Assembly: GCF_021729035.1 (NCBI RefSeq)
Contig: NZ_JAJSAP010000002.1
Span: forward strand, 372,001 to 436,000
DNA: 64,000 nucleotides
Reading direction: 5' to 3'
Source of the DNA: Microbulbifer sediminum
GTDB taxonomy: Bacteria; Pseudomonadota; Gammaproteobacteria; Pseudomonadales; Cellvibrionaceae
This document shows, in pieces, positions 17,598 through 27,201 of this stretch. Position numbers and translations under genes: made by a program. How positions within the stretch are numbered: position 1 is the stretch's first letter; every line of letters begins with the position of its first letter. The notes under the pieces are model-generated. The model saw nothing but the letters and a program-made list of their open reading frames with translations. It was not told the origin of the DNA and made no database searches.

Positions 17598-17927
17598 ATG
17601 ATAACTATCGAAGGGCGGGATATACCGCTGGACAAGGAAGGCTTCCTGCGCAACCTGGACGACTGGAGCCCGGAGGTGGCGGAGGCACTTGCCCGGGCAG
17701 AGGGTATCGAACTCACCGAAGCCCACTGGGAGATTATCCACCTGCTACAGGACTTCTACCGCGAGTTCGAGTTGTCGCCGGCCATGCGCCCCCTGGTGAA
17801 GTACGTGGCACAGCACCTGGGTGCCGAGAAAGGTCGCAGTATTTACCTCATGCGCCTGTTCCCCGACAGCCCGGCCAAGCTGGGCAGCAAGATCGCCGGC
17901 CTGCCCAAACCCACAAACTGCCTCTGA
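17598..17927 (+). CDS. tusE: Sulfur relay protein TusE (DsrC-like)
   Basis: A 109-aa DsrC-family protein that accepts persulfide from TusBCD and passes it to MnmA for wobble-uridine thiolation. The penultimate C108 (KPTNCL) is the sulfur carrier; length and C-terminus match E. coli TusE. HWEIIHLLQDFYREFELSPAMRPLVK and GAEKGRSIYLMRLFPDSPAK are family blocks. The ATG at 17598 is chosen because MITIEGRDI aligns with the usual N-terminus and AGGTGA is 6 bases upstream; an ATG at 17592 overlapping the tusB stop is the alternative. Confidence 0.95.
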   Translation: MITIEGRDIPLDKEGFLRNLDDWSPEVAEALARAEGIELTEAHWEIIHLLQDFYREFELSPAMRPLVKYVAQHLGAEKGRSIYLMRLFPDSPAKLGSKIAGLPKPTNCL

Positions 17928-17954
17928 TCAACCCGACCGGCCGGTGACCGCCAT

Positions 17955-18359
17955 TCAGACGTGCAGGATCACCCGGCGCCGGCCGTGATGGTGCCGGTGC
18001 TCCCACAGGAAGATGCCCTGCCAGGTCCCCAGCAGCAAACGGCCATCCCGCACCGGAATGGACAGGCTGGTCGCGGTCAGCGATGCCTTGATATGGGCCG
18101 GCATGTCATCGGGCCCCTCAAGCGTGTGGGTATAGAGCGGGTCATTTTCCGGCACCAGCCTGTTCAGCCACTGCTCCAGGTCATGGCGGGCCGAGGGGTC
18201 GGCATTTTCCTGGATTAGCAGGCTGGCCGAGGTGTGCTGGATAAACAGCGTGCATAGCCCCTCTCTGACTTCCTGGCGGGCCAGCCACCGGCCCACTTCC
18301 GCGGTGAACTCATGCAGGCCCTGCCCGTCAACTGCGATCTCTATTTCACCCACAGGCAT
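17955..18359 (-). CDS. yjbQ: YjbQ/UPF0047 family protein
   Basis: A 134-aa small enzyme-like protein. The family motif FIQHTSASLLIQENADPS (around residues 39-56) and the C-terminal GRLLLGTWQGIFLWEHRHH with clustered His are intact. The E. coli member has been reported to have weak thiamine-phosphate synthase activity; the true role is unsettled. A strong ribosome site, GGAGG, sits about 6 bases before the start at 18359. It is convergent with tusE and divergent from trmA. Confidence 0.93.
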   Translation of the reverse strand: MPVGEIEIAVDGQGLHEFTAEVGRWLARQEVREGLCTLFIQHTSASLLIQENADPSARHDLEQWLNRLVPENDPLYTHTLEGPDDMPAHIKASLTATSLSIPVRDGRLLLGTWQGIFLWEHRHHHGRRRVILHV

Positions 18360-18446
18360 AGGCCACCTCCTCTCTGTCCTGTCCTGGCGACCGGCAACAC
18401 TGGCTTGTTGCCGCGCCCTGTTCGCGACTTTACTTTAACTACCGGG

Positions 18447-18477
18447 ATTATACGGCGCGACCACGGATCGTTATAAT
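18447..18477. promoter_or_regulatory. Divergent -10 elements between yjbQ and trmA
   Basis: TATAAT is present on the plus strand at 18472-18477 (57 bases before trmA) and on the minus strand at 18452-18447 (88 bases before yjbQ). The -35 regions are weak (TTATAC at 18448-18453 for trmA with an 18-base spacer), so the two promoters overlap and may interfere. Confidence 0.45.
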
Positions 18478-18533
18478 CCGCGGCCCCAGATCCCGGCCAC
18501 AACAACTGGCCCTTTTTTGAGACTGTAACCGGC

Positions 18534-19622
18534 ATGGCCCTGCACCGAGTAAATACCGACGACTATCCCGCCCAGCTGCACGAGAAAGCCGAACGGCTCC
18601 GCGAGCGCTACAGCGCCTATACCGACCTGGCCCCAGAGGTGTTCCCCTCCCCGCCCAGTCACTACCGGCTGCGGGCCGAGTTCAAGGTATGGCAGGAGGA
18701 CGGCAAGGCGCATTACGCCATGTACCGCCAGGGTGAATACAAGCAGCCATTTATCATCGAAGAGTTCACCGTCGGCTCGGAATTGATGAATCGCCTGATG
18801 CCGCAGGTGCTGGAAGCGGTCAATGCCAGTGAGGTGCTGCGCAAGCGCCTGTTCTCGGCAGAGTTCCTCACCACCCTGAGCGGCGACGCGCTGGTGACCC
18901 TGATTTACCACAAGAAGCTCGACCAGGAATGGGAGCAGGAAGCCCGGGGCCTGCAGGAACAACTCGGTTTCCCGATCCTGGGCCGCTCGCGCAAGCAGAA
19001 GCTGGTGCTGGAACGGGATTACGTCATCGAGAAGTTGCAGATCGGGAACAGGACCTACCAGTACAAGCAGGTGGAGGGCAGCTTCACCCAGCCCAACGGG
19101 GAAATCTGCCGGGCCATGATCGGTTGGGCCAGGGATGCCTGCCGGGACAGCGAAGGTGACCTGCTGGAACTCTACTGTGGTAATGGCAACCTGACCATTC
19201 CCCTGTGCGAAAACTTTGACAAGGTACTGGCAACGGAAATCTCCAAAGTCTCGGTCGCTTCCGCACAGGAAAACATTCGCACGAACGGCATCACCAACCT
19301 GGATATCGTGCGCCTGTCCAGTGAGGAGTTCACCCAGGCGATTGACAAGGTGCGACCGTTCCGCCGCCTGCGGGATATCGACCTCGACAGCTATGACTTT
19401 TCCACGGTACTGGTGGACCCGCCGCGGGCGGGACTGGACGCGGACACCTGCGCCATGGTGGCGCGCTTCCCGCGTATTCTCTACATCTCCTGCAATCCCG
19501 ATACCCAGCTGGAAAATTTAGCGACGCTGAGCAAAACCCACCGCATCGAGCGTTTCGCGCTGTTCGACCAGTTTCCCTACACCGACCATACCGAGACCGG
19601 TCTGCTGCTGGTACGGCGTTAG
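18534..19622 (+). CDS. trmA: tRNA (uracil(54)-C5)-methyltransferase
   Basis: A 362-aa SAM-dependent enzyme forming ribothymidine at tRNA position 54. The SAM-binding motif is LLELYCGNGNLTIPL, the DPPRAGLD motif follows, and the nucleophile is C320 in YISCNPDT with the base E354 in HTETG; these match C324 and E358 of E. coli TrmA with a small offset. The N-terminal RLRAEFKVW block is also typical. It lacks the Fe-S cysteines of RlmD, which excludes that relative. The adjacent tus genes also serve tRNA modification. Confidence 0.95.
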   Translation: MALHRVNTDDYPAQLHEKAERLRERYSAYTDLAPEVFPSPPSHYRLRAEFKVWQEDGKAHYAMYRQGEYKQPFIIEEFTVGSELMNRLMPQVLEAVNASEVLRKRLFSAEFLTTLSGDALVTLIYHKKLDQEWEQEARGLQEQLGFPILGRSRKQKLVLERDYVIEKLQIGNRTYQYKQVEGSFTQPNGEICRAMIGWARDACRDSEGDLLELYCGNGNLTIPLCENFDKVLATEISKVSVASAQENIRTNGITNLDIVRLSSEEFTQAIDKVRPFRRLRDIDLDSYDFSTVLVDPPRAGLDADTCAMVARFPRILYISCNPDTQLENLATLSKTHRIERFALFDQFPYTDHTETGLLLVRR

Positions 19623-20498
19623 TCAGCGGCCGTCCTGTGCCTGCGATTCCCGTTGCAGGCGTTTTTCCAGGCGCTGCCGGGCAGCCGTAGCGTATTCCTC
19701 ACAGGCAGACTGGCTAACCAGCGGCTCGGGGGCGCCGGGACCCAGCCGCTGCCACAGGCGGCTGGCGGAGGGATGCGTCGTCACCAGGATATCGCAGTCC
19801 AGCTCCCCTACCCGCTCCAGGGTCTCCCGGAGCGCCGGCAACAGATCGGAATCCGTGTAGCGGAATACATCGTCCGAAATCGCCGTAAGGCTGTCGGCAT
19901 AGACCATCGACCGGCAGTTGCCTCTGCCATCGCAGCTTTGCCAGGTCCAGCTGGTGCCGCCCGGCGTATGCCCCGGGGTCGCAACTGCCTCCAGCTCCAG
20001 CACTCCCAGCCGCAGGTGCTCCCCGTCCACGATGCGGCGTACGGAGGAAACCGGGGCGAACTCTTGCAGGCTCAGTAACTGCGGGTCACTGCGATCGCTG
20101 GCACCCCGCTCGAGCACCGCTGCCGCGGGCGCCCGCGCCACCACGGTGGCACCCGTGCGCCGCTGCAGCTGTGCGATCCCGCCGGCGTGATCGAAATGTT
20201 CGTGGGAGTTCAGAATAAAGCGGACATCCCCGGGACGGAATCCCAGCGCGCGGATATTGTCCTCAACCAGTGGCGCGGCGCCGGCGGTGCCACCATCCAG
20301 CAAGATATGACCATCCGCCGAGGTGACCAGCACCGCACTCAGCCCACAGGTCCCCACATACCAGGTATTGGCAAAGATCCTTGTTGCCGGTGCCGGGGAC
20401 TCCCAGCCATCATCATTCCGGCACTTTTCACTGGCCGCCTGCGCAGTGCCGGCCAGGCAGAAAGTCACACAGATCGAAACCAGTATTTTCGGCAACAT
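19623..20498 (-). CDS. Subclass B3 metallo-beta-lactamase
   Basis: A 291-aa periplasmic zinc hydrolase. Residues 1-22 are a signal peptide (ending TAQAAS). The zinc ligands are complete: H99, H101, D103 and H104 in [12 protein letters not shown]177 in GHTPGG and H242 in TTHPSAS, matching the B3 pattern HxHxDH...H...H. C235 and C266 may form the disulfide typical of this subclass. The start at 20498 is chosen because it gives the signal peptide and has AAGGG upstream. It stands alone, with no mobile element or LysR regulator next to it, so it is likely an intrinsic environmental enzyme. Beta-lactam hydrolysis is predicted from conserved ligands, but related folds (lactonases) exist. Confidence 0.85.
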   Translation of the reverse strand: MLPKILVSICVTFCLAGTAQAASEKCRNDDGWESPAPATRIFANTWYVGTCGLSAVLVTSADGHILLDGGTAGAAPLVEDNIRALGFRPGDVRFILNSHEHFDHAGGIAQLQRRTGATVVARAPAAAVLERGASDRSDPQLLSLQEFAPVSSVRRIVDGEHLRLGVLELEAVATPGHTPGGTSWTWQSCDGRGNCRSMVYADSLTAISDDVFRYTDSDLLPALRETLERVGELDCDILVTTHPSASRLWQRLGPGAPEPLVSQSACEEYATAARQRLEKRLQRESQAQDGR

Positions 20499-20541
20499 AG
20501 GATTTCCCTTTTTCTTATTTATTTCGGGCCAGTGGCAATTG

Positions 20542-21006
20542 TCAGAACTGCCTGCCCAGGATCCGCCTGGCCGCGTCCAGGGCAAAATCCCGGTATTCGG
20601 ATTCCAGCGCCGCCATTTCTATCTCGAACTTGAACCGTTCCTTTGGCGAGAGCTTCTTCCACTCCTGCAGGATAGGGATATGCTGGGTTTTATCGGCGAT
20701 GGTGTAGAACGCCACAAACTCCTCTTTCACCCCCTGCTCCACCTGTAGTGCATCGAGCAACACACGAATGCGGATCGCAGCCTCGGTCATGCCGACCCCC
20801 TCGTCCAGCAATGTCCGGGCAATAATCTGGATGCTGTCGTTGACACGCTGGCGCTGCTCCTCAGCCGCCTGCTCCAGTTCGGCCAGCTGTTGTTTCTGCT
20901 TCCGGGTCGCTACCTGCAGCCGGCGCAGGTAATAGCCCGCTATCGCGGCGAGCGCAAAAATAACCAGCGCTGCCAGCACCAGCAGCCAGGTGGGAAACTC
21001 GGTCAT
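20542..21006 (-). CDS. DUF2489-like membrane-anchored protein
   Basis: A 154-aa protein with one N-terminal transmembrane helix (residues ~7-27, [20 protein letters not shown]), a basic and coiled-coil stretch ([17 protein letters not shown]), and a helical cytosolic domain ([36 protein letters not shown]). The pattern fits the DUF2489 family of uncharacterised gammaproteobacterial proteins. AAGGGG lies before the ATG at 21006. It follows the AEC carrier gene by 11 bases on the same strand. Confidence 0.75.
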   Translation of the reverse strand: MTEFPTWLLVLAALVIFALAAIAGYYLRRLQVATRKQKQQLAELEQAAEEQRQRVNDSIQIIARTLLDEGVGMTEAAIRIRVLLDALQVEQGVKEEFVAFYTIADKTQHIPILQEWKKLSPKERFKFEIEMAALESEYRDFALDAARRILGRQF

Positions 21007-21017
21007 GACAACCCCTT

Positions 21018-21950
21018 CTACGACAGGATGGATTCCAGCACTGCCAGCCCCAGGCTGGCAGTAACGATAGACAACAGCGTGCTGAGCGCGACGATATTCG
21101 CAGCCAGCTGGCTGTTGCCGCCCAGTGCGCGCGCCATGATAAACGAAACCGTCGCCGTGGGCGCGGCCGCCATCAGGAACAGCACGCCGAGGGACTGTGA
21201 CGGCAGTCCCAGCAGCCAACCGCAAGCCAGCAACACCAGCGGCACCACTAACAGCTTGAAAGCCGATGCCCCGACGGCACCGGCGGAACTCTGGCGCAAC
21301 CGGCTCAGGTCCAGGCTGGCGCCGATACACAGCAGTGCCAGCGGCAGGGTAATGGAAGCCAGGTAATCCCCGGTCTGCAGCAAAATATCCGGCAGTTGCA
21401 GGCCCAGCTCGCGGAAGACCAGGGCCAGGACAATGGCAATGATCAGAGGGTTCTGCGCAATATCCCGCAGCAGTCGCGCCCAGCTGAAACGGGCCCGCTG
21501 GCTGTAAACGGCGAACAGCGACACCGCAGCGAGGTTATAGAGGATGGTGACCACCGCCATCAACAGTGCCGCCTGTGCGAGGCCGCTGTTACCGTAGGCA
21601 TTCAGAGCCCAGGCCAGGCCGATAATCCCCAGGTTGCCGCGGAAGGCGCCCTGGATAAACGCGCTGCGGTCACCGCGTGCCAGCGGCCGCGCTGCCAGCC
21701 ACGCCAGCGGCATGGTCAGCAGAGTGCCGACTGCCCCGGCAAGCAGCAACGGCCACTGCTCGGACAGCTCGGCACCAGCCGTAAAGATATTGATAAACAG
21801 CAGCACCGGCAGGGTGATCAGGTAAACCAGCCGCGACGCATCGTCGACAAACGATTCGCTCAGCAATCCCACCTGTGCCAGGCAGTAGCCAATCAACAGG
21901 GTCAGGAAAATCGGGGCGGTAACCGAAAGCGCAAACGCGAATGTCTCCAT
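21018..21950 (-). CDS. AEC-family (auxin efflux carrier-like) transporter
   Basis: A 310-aa inner-membrane protein with about 10 hydrophobic segments in two five-helix halves. The family features are a conserved Asn-Pro (DIAQNPLIIAIVLALVF), ITLPLALLCIGASLDLS, and FLMAAAPTATVSFIMARALGG in the second half. Bacterial members export or import small carboxylates, but the substrate is unknown here. The ATG at 21950 lies 6 bases after the rmuC stop; a TTG two codons earlier is also possible. It sits between rmuC and the DUF2489 gene in a minus-strand run. Confidence 0.85.
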   Translation of the reverse strand: METFAFALSVTAPIFLTLLIGYCLAQVGLLSESFVDDASRLVYLITLPVLLFINIFTAGAELSEQWPLLLAGAVGTLLTMPLAWLAARPLARGDRSAFIQGAFRGNLGIIGLAWALNAYGNSGLAQAALLMAVVTILYNLAAVSLFAVYSQRARFSWARLLRDIAQNPLIIAIVLALVFRELGLQLPDILLQTGDYLASITLPLALLCIGASLDLSRLRQSSAGAVGASAFKLLVVPLVLLACGWLLGLPSQSLGVLFLMAAAPTATVSFIMARALGGNSQLAANIVALSTLLSIVTASLGLAVLESILS

Positions 21951-21956
21951 TGGCAA

Positions 21957-23399
21957 TCAGGTTTCCCCGGTCTCGACCTCGGGGGACTCCTCCCCCTCAG
22001 CCTCCGGTTCCGGCAGAGCGGCACGATGGGCGTCCTCGGCCTTTTCCCGCAATGCGGGGTCGATCTGCTTGCGGGTCTTGGCACCCAGCTTTCGCAGACT
22101 GTCGATACGCTTCACCGCATTGCCACGACCACTGGCGAGCCGCTTGTAGGTCTGCTGGTAGGCATCCTCGGTCTGGCGGATACGGTTGCCCAGCTCGTCC
22201 AGGGCAGCCAGGACCATGGAAAACTGGTCGTGCAGCTTGCCGGCCTCGTCGGCGATCTTCTCCGCATTCTTGTTCTGCTTCTCGTAACGCCAGATATTCT
22301 CCACTGTGCGCAGTGTGGCCATCAGGCTGGTGGGGCTCACCAGCACAATGTGGCGATCATAGGCATAGCGGAAGAGGCCCGGATCCGCCTGCATCGCGAG
22401 CATATAAGCCGCTTCGATGGGTACGAAGATGAAGACAAAATCCAGCGAGCGTACCCCCTCGAGTTGCTCGTAGGCTTTCTTGTTCAAACCGGCAATATGG
22501 GCCCGCAACGAGTTGACATGTTGCTTCAGTGCCTGCGCCCGCTGCTCATCGGTCTCAGCGGAGGCATAGCGCTCGTAATCGGTCAGCGAGACCTTGGCAT
22601 CGATAATCAGGTCCTTGTTTTCCGGCAGGCGCACGATCACATCCGGCTGGCGACGCTTGCCGTCGCTGGTAATGGTCACCTGGGTCTCGTATTCGCGCCC
22701 CTTCTGCAGGCCCGACTCCTCCAGCAGCCGCTCCAGCACCACCTCGCCCCAGTTGCCCTGCACCTTGCTGTCGCCCTTGAGTGCCGAAGTCAGGTTGAGG
22801 GCCTCGTCACTGATACGCTGGGTCTGCTCACGCAGGGCCTTAATCTGGCCCAGCAAGGAATTGCGCTCGGCATTCTCGCGATCATAGACATGCTCCACCC
22901 GCTTGCGGAAGTCCCCCAACTGGCGCTCCAGGGGATCCAGGCTCTTGCGCAGGCTGTCCTCGCTACGACGCACGAACGCCTGCTGCTTTTCCTCGAAGAT
23001 ACGGTTGGCCAGGTTCTCGAACTGCTCTGCCATGGACTTGCGGGTCTGCTCCAGTAGCTGGCGCTGTTCCGCCAGGGCGGCCTCGCTCTTTTCCACCAGC
23101 ACCTGGCTACGGGTCAAACGCTGGGCCTTATCCGCCAGTTCCGCGCGCAGCTTTTCCTGCTCGGCCAGCAGCTGGGACTCCCGTTCGCGGGAGCCCTCCA
23201 GGCGCGCCCGGGCCACGCCCAGTTCATTGCGGCACGCCTCCAGTTCCTCCCGCTGGGCGTCGCTGTCGTTGCGTGTCCGCTCTAGGGCCCGGAGCGGACC
23301 GCGCCGGGCCAGGGCGGACATCGCAATGATCGCAACCACCGCCACCATAACTGCAGCCAGGGCCTGCTCCGCACTTAACTGGAGGGGAAATACTTCCAT
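21957..23399 (-). CDS. rmuC: DNA recombination protein RmuC
   Basis: A 480-aa membrane-anchored protein: one N-terminal helix (~10-30), a long coiled coil (~40-200), then the RmuC nuclease-like core with GNWGEVVLERLLEESGL, RRQPDVIVRLPENKDLIIDAKVS (PD-(D/E)XK-like D...DAK), FVFIFVPIEAAY and LMATLRTVENIWRYEKQNKNA. RmuC limits inversions and rearrangements at short repeats. The start at 23399 is used because earlier codons run through murI on the opposite strand. It is divergent from murI across about 90 bases. Confidence 0.93.
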   Translation of the reverse strand: MEVFPLQLSAEQALAAVMVAVVAIIAMSALARRGPLRALERTRNDSDAQREELEACRNELGVARARLEGSRERESQLLAEQEKLRAELADKAQRLTRSQVLVEKSEAALAEQRQLLEQTRKSMAEQFENLANRIFEEKQQAFVRRSEDSLRKSLDPLERQLGDFRKRVEHVYDRENAERNSLLGQIKALREQTQRISDEALNLTSALKGDSKVQGNWGEVVLERLLEESGLQKGREYETQVTITSDGKRRQPDVIVRLPENKDLIIDAKVSLTDYERYASAETDEQRAQALKQHVNSLRAHIAGLNKKAYEQLEGVRSLDFVFIFVPIEAAYMLAMQADPGLFRYAYDRHIVLVSPTSLMATLRTVENIWRYEKQNKNAEKIADEAGKLHDQFSMVLAALDELGNRIRQTEDAYQQTYKRLASGRGNAVKRIDSLRKLGAKTRKQIDPALREKAEDAHRAALPEPEAEGEESPEVETGET

Positions 23400-23486
23400 A
23401 GGGGACTCTGTTTCTCTGGTTATTGAACCGGATCGGGCGAACGCATTCAGCGGGTCGCAGCCACCTAGACCGGCCGGGATTTTGGT

Positions 23487-24407
23487 ATGCTTTCGGCCAA
23501 GCGGACCCGAGTGATGAAACTGGATGCCATTCCATTGACCGACACGCATTCTAACAAGGGCGGTTATCGCCCCCCAAGTGCCCTGATTTTTGATTCCGGC
23601 GTGGGTGCCATCAGCATCGCCCGGGAAATTCGCGCCCTGCTGCCGGGCCTGACCCTGCATTTCGGGGTGGATAACGGCTTCTTTCCTTACGGGGACAAAA
23701 GCGAGGAGCAGCTGCGGCCCCGCATCGTGGCGACAGCCACCACCATGATGCAGCATTGCGGGGCCGACATCCTGGTTGTGGGCTGCAATACCGCCAGCAC
23801 CCTGGCACTGCCGGAGTTGCGGGCCGCCCTGCGCACCCCGGTGGTCGGCGTGGTGCCGGCGGTCAAGCCGGCCGCCCGTGCGAGCCGCTCCGGCACTATC
23901 GCCCTGGTGGCGACCGAGGGCACCGTCAACCGGGAATACACCCGCGGCCTGATCCGGGACTTCGCTGACGGGGCGAAGGTGATCAACGTGCCGGCGCCGG
24001 AACTGGTGCGACTGGCAGAAGCCAAATTGCGTGGGGAGCAGCTCACCCACAACCAGCTCGCACCAGTGCTGGCCCGGATCTTCGACGTGCCGGGCGGTGA
24101 ACAGGTCGATACGGTCGTGCTGGCCTGCACCCATTTTCCGCTGCTGCGCGCAGAACTGGATCGTTATGCCCCGCGAACGGTAGAGTGGCTGGATTCCGGC
24201 GCTGCCATCGCCCGCCGGGTACACTGGTGGCTGGGCGAGATGGGGCTCACGCTGCCCCAGGCCCCCGGCGACGGCAGGTTGCTGATGACGGCCGCCGACC
24301 CACGGGGCGACATTGCCGCTGCCTTCAGCGAGTTCCCGCTGCAGAGCGAGATCATCGGCCCCGGAGCCGTTACTCCGCCCCGGGGACCGGAACAGAACCA
24401 CCAATAA
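23487..24407 (+). CDS. murI: Glutamate racemase
   Basis: A 306-aa cofactor-independent racemase supplying D-glutamate for peptidoglycan. The catalytic pair is a Cys in VVGCNTAST and a Cys in VLACTHFPLL, and the N-terminal Asp is in IFDSGVGAIS. PYGDKSEEQL is another family block. It starts ~30 residues before the usual FDSGVG position; the ATG at 23514 is an equally acceptable start (297 aa). It lies 22 bases before the nuclease gene. Confidence 0.9.
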   Translation: MLSAKRTRVMKLDAIPLTDTHSNKGGYRPPSALIFDSGVGAISIAREIRALLPGLTLHFGVDNGFFPYGDKSEEQLRPRIVATATTMMQHCGADILVVGCNTASTLALPELRAALRTPVVGVVPAVKPAARASRSGTIALVATEGTVNREYTRGLIRDFADGAKVINVPAPELVRLAEAKLRGEQLTHNQLAPVLARIFDVPGGEQVDTVVLACTHFPLLRAELDRYAPRTVEWLDSGAAIARRVHWWLGEMGLTLPQAPGDGRLLMTAADPRGDIAAAFSEFPLQSEIIGPGAVTPPRGPEQNHQ

Positions 24408-24429
24408 CCCACCGGTCGGGGACTATCCC

Positions 24430-27198
24430 ATGCTGCAACTGGCGTTTCCAGCCTTGGACATCCTCTCCCAGCTGCCCGAAGGCGGGCTGCTGCTGACGCC
24501 CAATAACCGCCTGCGCAACCGCTGCCAGCAGGTGTACGCCAACAGTCGCGGCGAACAGCGCAACTGGTCACCGCCCGCAGTGGAATCCCTGCAGGGCTGG
24601 TTGGATACCACCTGGGCCCGCTTGCAACAACAGGGCTGGCAACCGTCATGGAAACCGGTCCTGACCCCTGAACAACGCCAGCTGTTGTGGCAACGGGCCC
24701 TGGACCAGACCCTGGATCGACAGTTGCTGAACAGCCAGCAGTTGTGCCGTGATGCCGACGCCGCCCTGTCACAACTGATCCAGTGGCGCATCCTGGATTT
24801 GGCGCATCTACACGGAGAGGCTCTGGGCGCGGCCATCGCACCGCACCTGGAGCAGTTCGCCCTGGCACGGGATGCCTTCCCGTTCTTCGATCTGCTCGAG
24901 GCGTTTGTGGCAGAACTGCACCGGCAGGATGCCGTCACACCGGATATGCGGGACCTCGTGCTGGCCCGCGCCTTCACTGAAGGGGTGTTGCCCACCCTGC
25001 CCTGTATCGCCATGGCTGGTTTCGCACAGGTATCGCCCCTGGCCGACTATTTGATCCGGTCGGCCGCCAGCAAGGTTGAGCAGCACCCTGTCACCCGGCA
25101 GCCGAGCCGGGTGACCGTCGCGCCCTGCAGCGATCTGGAGGAGGAGCTGTACAGCGCTGCGCGCTGGGCCGCCGGGCATCTTGAGCGGGATCCTCACGCA
25201 ACCCTGGGCATCGTGGTAAACAACCTGGGGCAGTGTCGTGCGCAGGTGGAGACCATCTTCGCCCGGGTGCTGGAGCCCCAGGCGCTCGATCCGACACAGC
25301 CGCGCTACACCCTGCCGTTCAACTTTTCCGCCGGCACGCCACTGGCACAGACGCCCATTGGCGCCGGTGCGCTGCAGCTCCTCGAAATCCTGCAGGACCA
25401 GTGGGATTACTCGCAGCTGCGCAATCTACTGTTCAGCCCTTTCTGGGGCGCCGCTACAGGCGACGGGGCAGCCGCAGCCTCGCCCCGGCATGAAGAAGCG
25501 GAAGCGACCCTGCGCAGCGCCCTGTTCCGCCAGCTGCAGAAACGCGAGCTGTGGCAGGTGCGCGGCGACACCTTGCGCTACTGCGCCGAACAGCTGGCAG
25601 AGCGGCTGGCCCTGCCACAGCCGGTGCTGCCCCGCCAGCTGGAGACCGTGGGGGACTGGGCGCGTCGCTGGCAGAAGGCGCCCGCAGAGACCTGGGCAGA
25701 GCGATTCTCACGCTTACTCGAGGCACTGGGCTGGCCCGGGCCGCGCAATCCGGACAGCCAGGAGTACCAACAGCTGAACCAGTGGGAACGGGTGCTGGAA
25801 GAATTCGCCGCATTATCCCCCTTTACCGGCATCCTGACCCTCAACCAGGCCCTCCAGCACCTGCGCCGGATTGCCAGCCGCACGCCTTTCCAGGCCGAGA
25901 CCCGGGACGGGCCCGTGCAAATTCTGGGCGTGCTGGAGGCCGGCGCCCTGTCCTTCGATCAACTGCGCCTGGTCGGGTTTGGCCAGCAGCAATGGCCACC
26001 CGCGCCGGCCCCAAACCCGCTGTTGCCGGTGCAGTGGCAGAAGCACTGGCAGATGCCCCGGGCCAGCGCTGAGCGGGAACTGGAGCTGGCCGGGGAACTC
26101 ACCTCCGACCTGCTGGGTGCCAGCAGCAACGTGGTTATCAGCTACGCCCGCGAAGCCGATGGCGTCGAACAGGGACTGAGCGCCCTGTTCCCCGTGACAT
26201 CGATGGAAACCGCTGGCGAGCCCGGAAATACGCTGGCGAAGACATCCTACCCGCTTGCAGACCACTATCAGCTACTGGCGCAATCGCCCTCCCTGGAGGC
26301 AATCGCCGACCCGGCCTTCCCAGCCCTCAGCCCTCCTGAGTGCAGGCCAGTGCGCGGTGGCTCCGGAGTCCTCAAGGCCCAGGCATTGTGCCCGCTTAAC
26401 GCCCAGCTCCACTACCGGCTGGGTGCGCTCGTGTACAACGCGCCAACCCTGGGCCTGAACCCGGCCGAGCGCGGCAAACTGATGCACGAGGCGCTGGCCG
26501 GGTTCTGGCAACGCTGCGGCGACTCGGCGAGCCTCCAGCAGTGCAGCGATGACGAACTCGATGACGCCATTCGCGGCGCCGTCACCGAGGCAATCCGGCA
26601 GCTGCGCCGCCACCAGGCACATCTGCCCGAGGGATTCTGGCGCCTGGAGCAAGAGCGGCTCGAGCGCCTGCTGGCAGAGTGGCTCAAACTGGAAATGACC
26701 CGCCCCGGCTTCCGGGTGGAGGCGACGGAATTCCAGCAGACGATGGAAATCGGCGGCCTGAGCTTCGAGCTGCGCCTGGACCGACTGGATCGGCTCCCCG
26801 ACGGCACTGCGATGGTGATCGACTACAAAAGCCGCCAGCCCTCGGTGAGGGACTGGCAGCAGGAGCGCCTGCGGGAACCCCAGCTGCCCATGTATGCCCT
26901 GTCGCGACCGGACGCCCGCGCCATCGCCTTCGGGCAGGTGCGATTCGGCGAATGCACCTGGAGCGGCACGGGCGAACTGGCACAGCCAGTGCCAGGGATC
27001 AAGGCGGTCGGCGACCTTGAAAAGGACGGCCCGTTCGGTACCTGGGCACAACTGGCCGAGCACTGGGAGCAGAGCCTGGCGATGCTTGCCACCGAGTACC
27101 GGAGCGGGCATGCCGCACTGCGCTTTGACCGAATCAAGAATGACAACAACGAGAACCTCTGGCCGCTCAATCGCTGGCCCGAACGGGAGCAGGCCTGA
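24430..27198 (+). CDS. PD-(D/E)XK nuclease-superfamily DNA repair protein (AddB-like partner)
   Basis: A 922-aa protein. The N-terminal part (LLLTPNNRLRNRCQQVYA) resembles the inactivated helicase half of AddB-type proteins and has no Walker A. The C-terminal ~250 residues hold a RecB-like nuclease: GKLMHEALAGFW, then RLDRLDRLPDGTAMVIDYKSRQ, whose acid and DYK lysine are the catalytic signature. This organisation matches the family annotated as probable DNA repair protein (TIGR03623), which pairs with a UvrD-type helicase, as here 3 bases downstream. The pair is likely a dual helicase-nuclease for double-strand break end resection. It is not RecBCD: no RecC-type gene is present in the window. 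Confidence 0.85.
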   Translation: MLQLAFPALDILSQLPEGGLLLTPNNRLRNRCQQVYANSRGEQRNWSPPAVESLQGWLDTTWARLQQQGWQPSWKPVLTPEQRQLLWQRALDQTLDRQLLNSQQLCRDADAALSQLIQWRILDLAHLHGEALGAAIAPHLEQFALARDAFPFFDLLEAFVAELHRQDAVTPDMRDLVLARAFTEGVLPTLPCIAMAGFAQVSPLADYLIRSAASKVEQHPVTRQPSRVTVAPCSDLEEELYSAARWAAGHLERDPHATLGIVVNNLGQCRAQVETIFARVLEPQALDPTQPRYTLPFNFSAGTPLAQTPIGAGALQLLEILQDQWDYSQLRNLLFSPFWGAATGDGAAAASPRHEEAEATLRSALFRQLQKRELWQVRGDTLRYCAEQLAERLALPQPVLPRQLETVGDWARRWQKAPAETWAERFSRLLEALGWPGPRNPDSQEYQQLNQWERVLEEFAALSPFTGILTLNQALQHLRRIASRTPFQAETRDGPVQILGVLEAGALSFDQLRLVGFGQQQWPPAPAPNPLLPVQWQKHWQMPRASAERELELAGELTSDLLGASSNVVISYAREADGVEQGLSALFPVTSMETAGEPGNTLAKTSYPLADHYQLLAQSPSLEAIADPAFPALSPPECRPVRGGSGVLKAQALCPLNAQLHYRLGALVYNAPTLGLNPAERGKLMHEALAGFWQRCGDSASLQQCSDDELDDAIRGAVTEAIRQLRRHQAHLPEGFWRLEQERLERLLAEWLKLEMTRPGFRVEATEFQQTMEIGGLSFELRLDRLDRLPDGTAMVIDYKSRQPSVRDWQQERLREPQLPMYALSRPDARAIAFGQVRFGECTWSGTGELAQPVPGIKAVGDLEKDGPFGTWAQLAEHWEQSLAMLATEYRSGHAALRFDRIKNDNNENLWPLNRWPEREQA

Positions 27199-27201
27199 CC
27201 C

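Noticed and set aside
21396-23057. 553-aa plus-strand open frame
   Set aside because: It is antisense to the AEC carrier and rmuC genes, low in complexity, and has no domain pattern or ribosome site.
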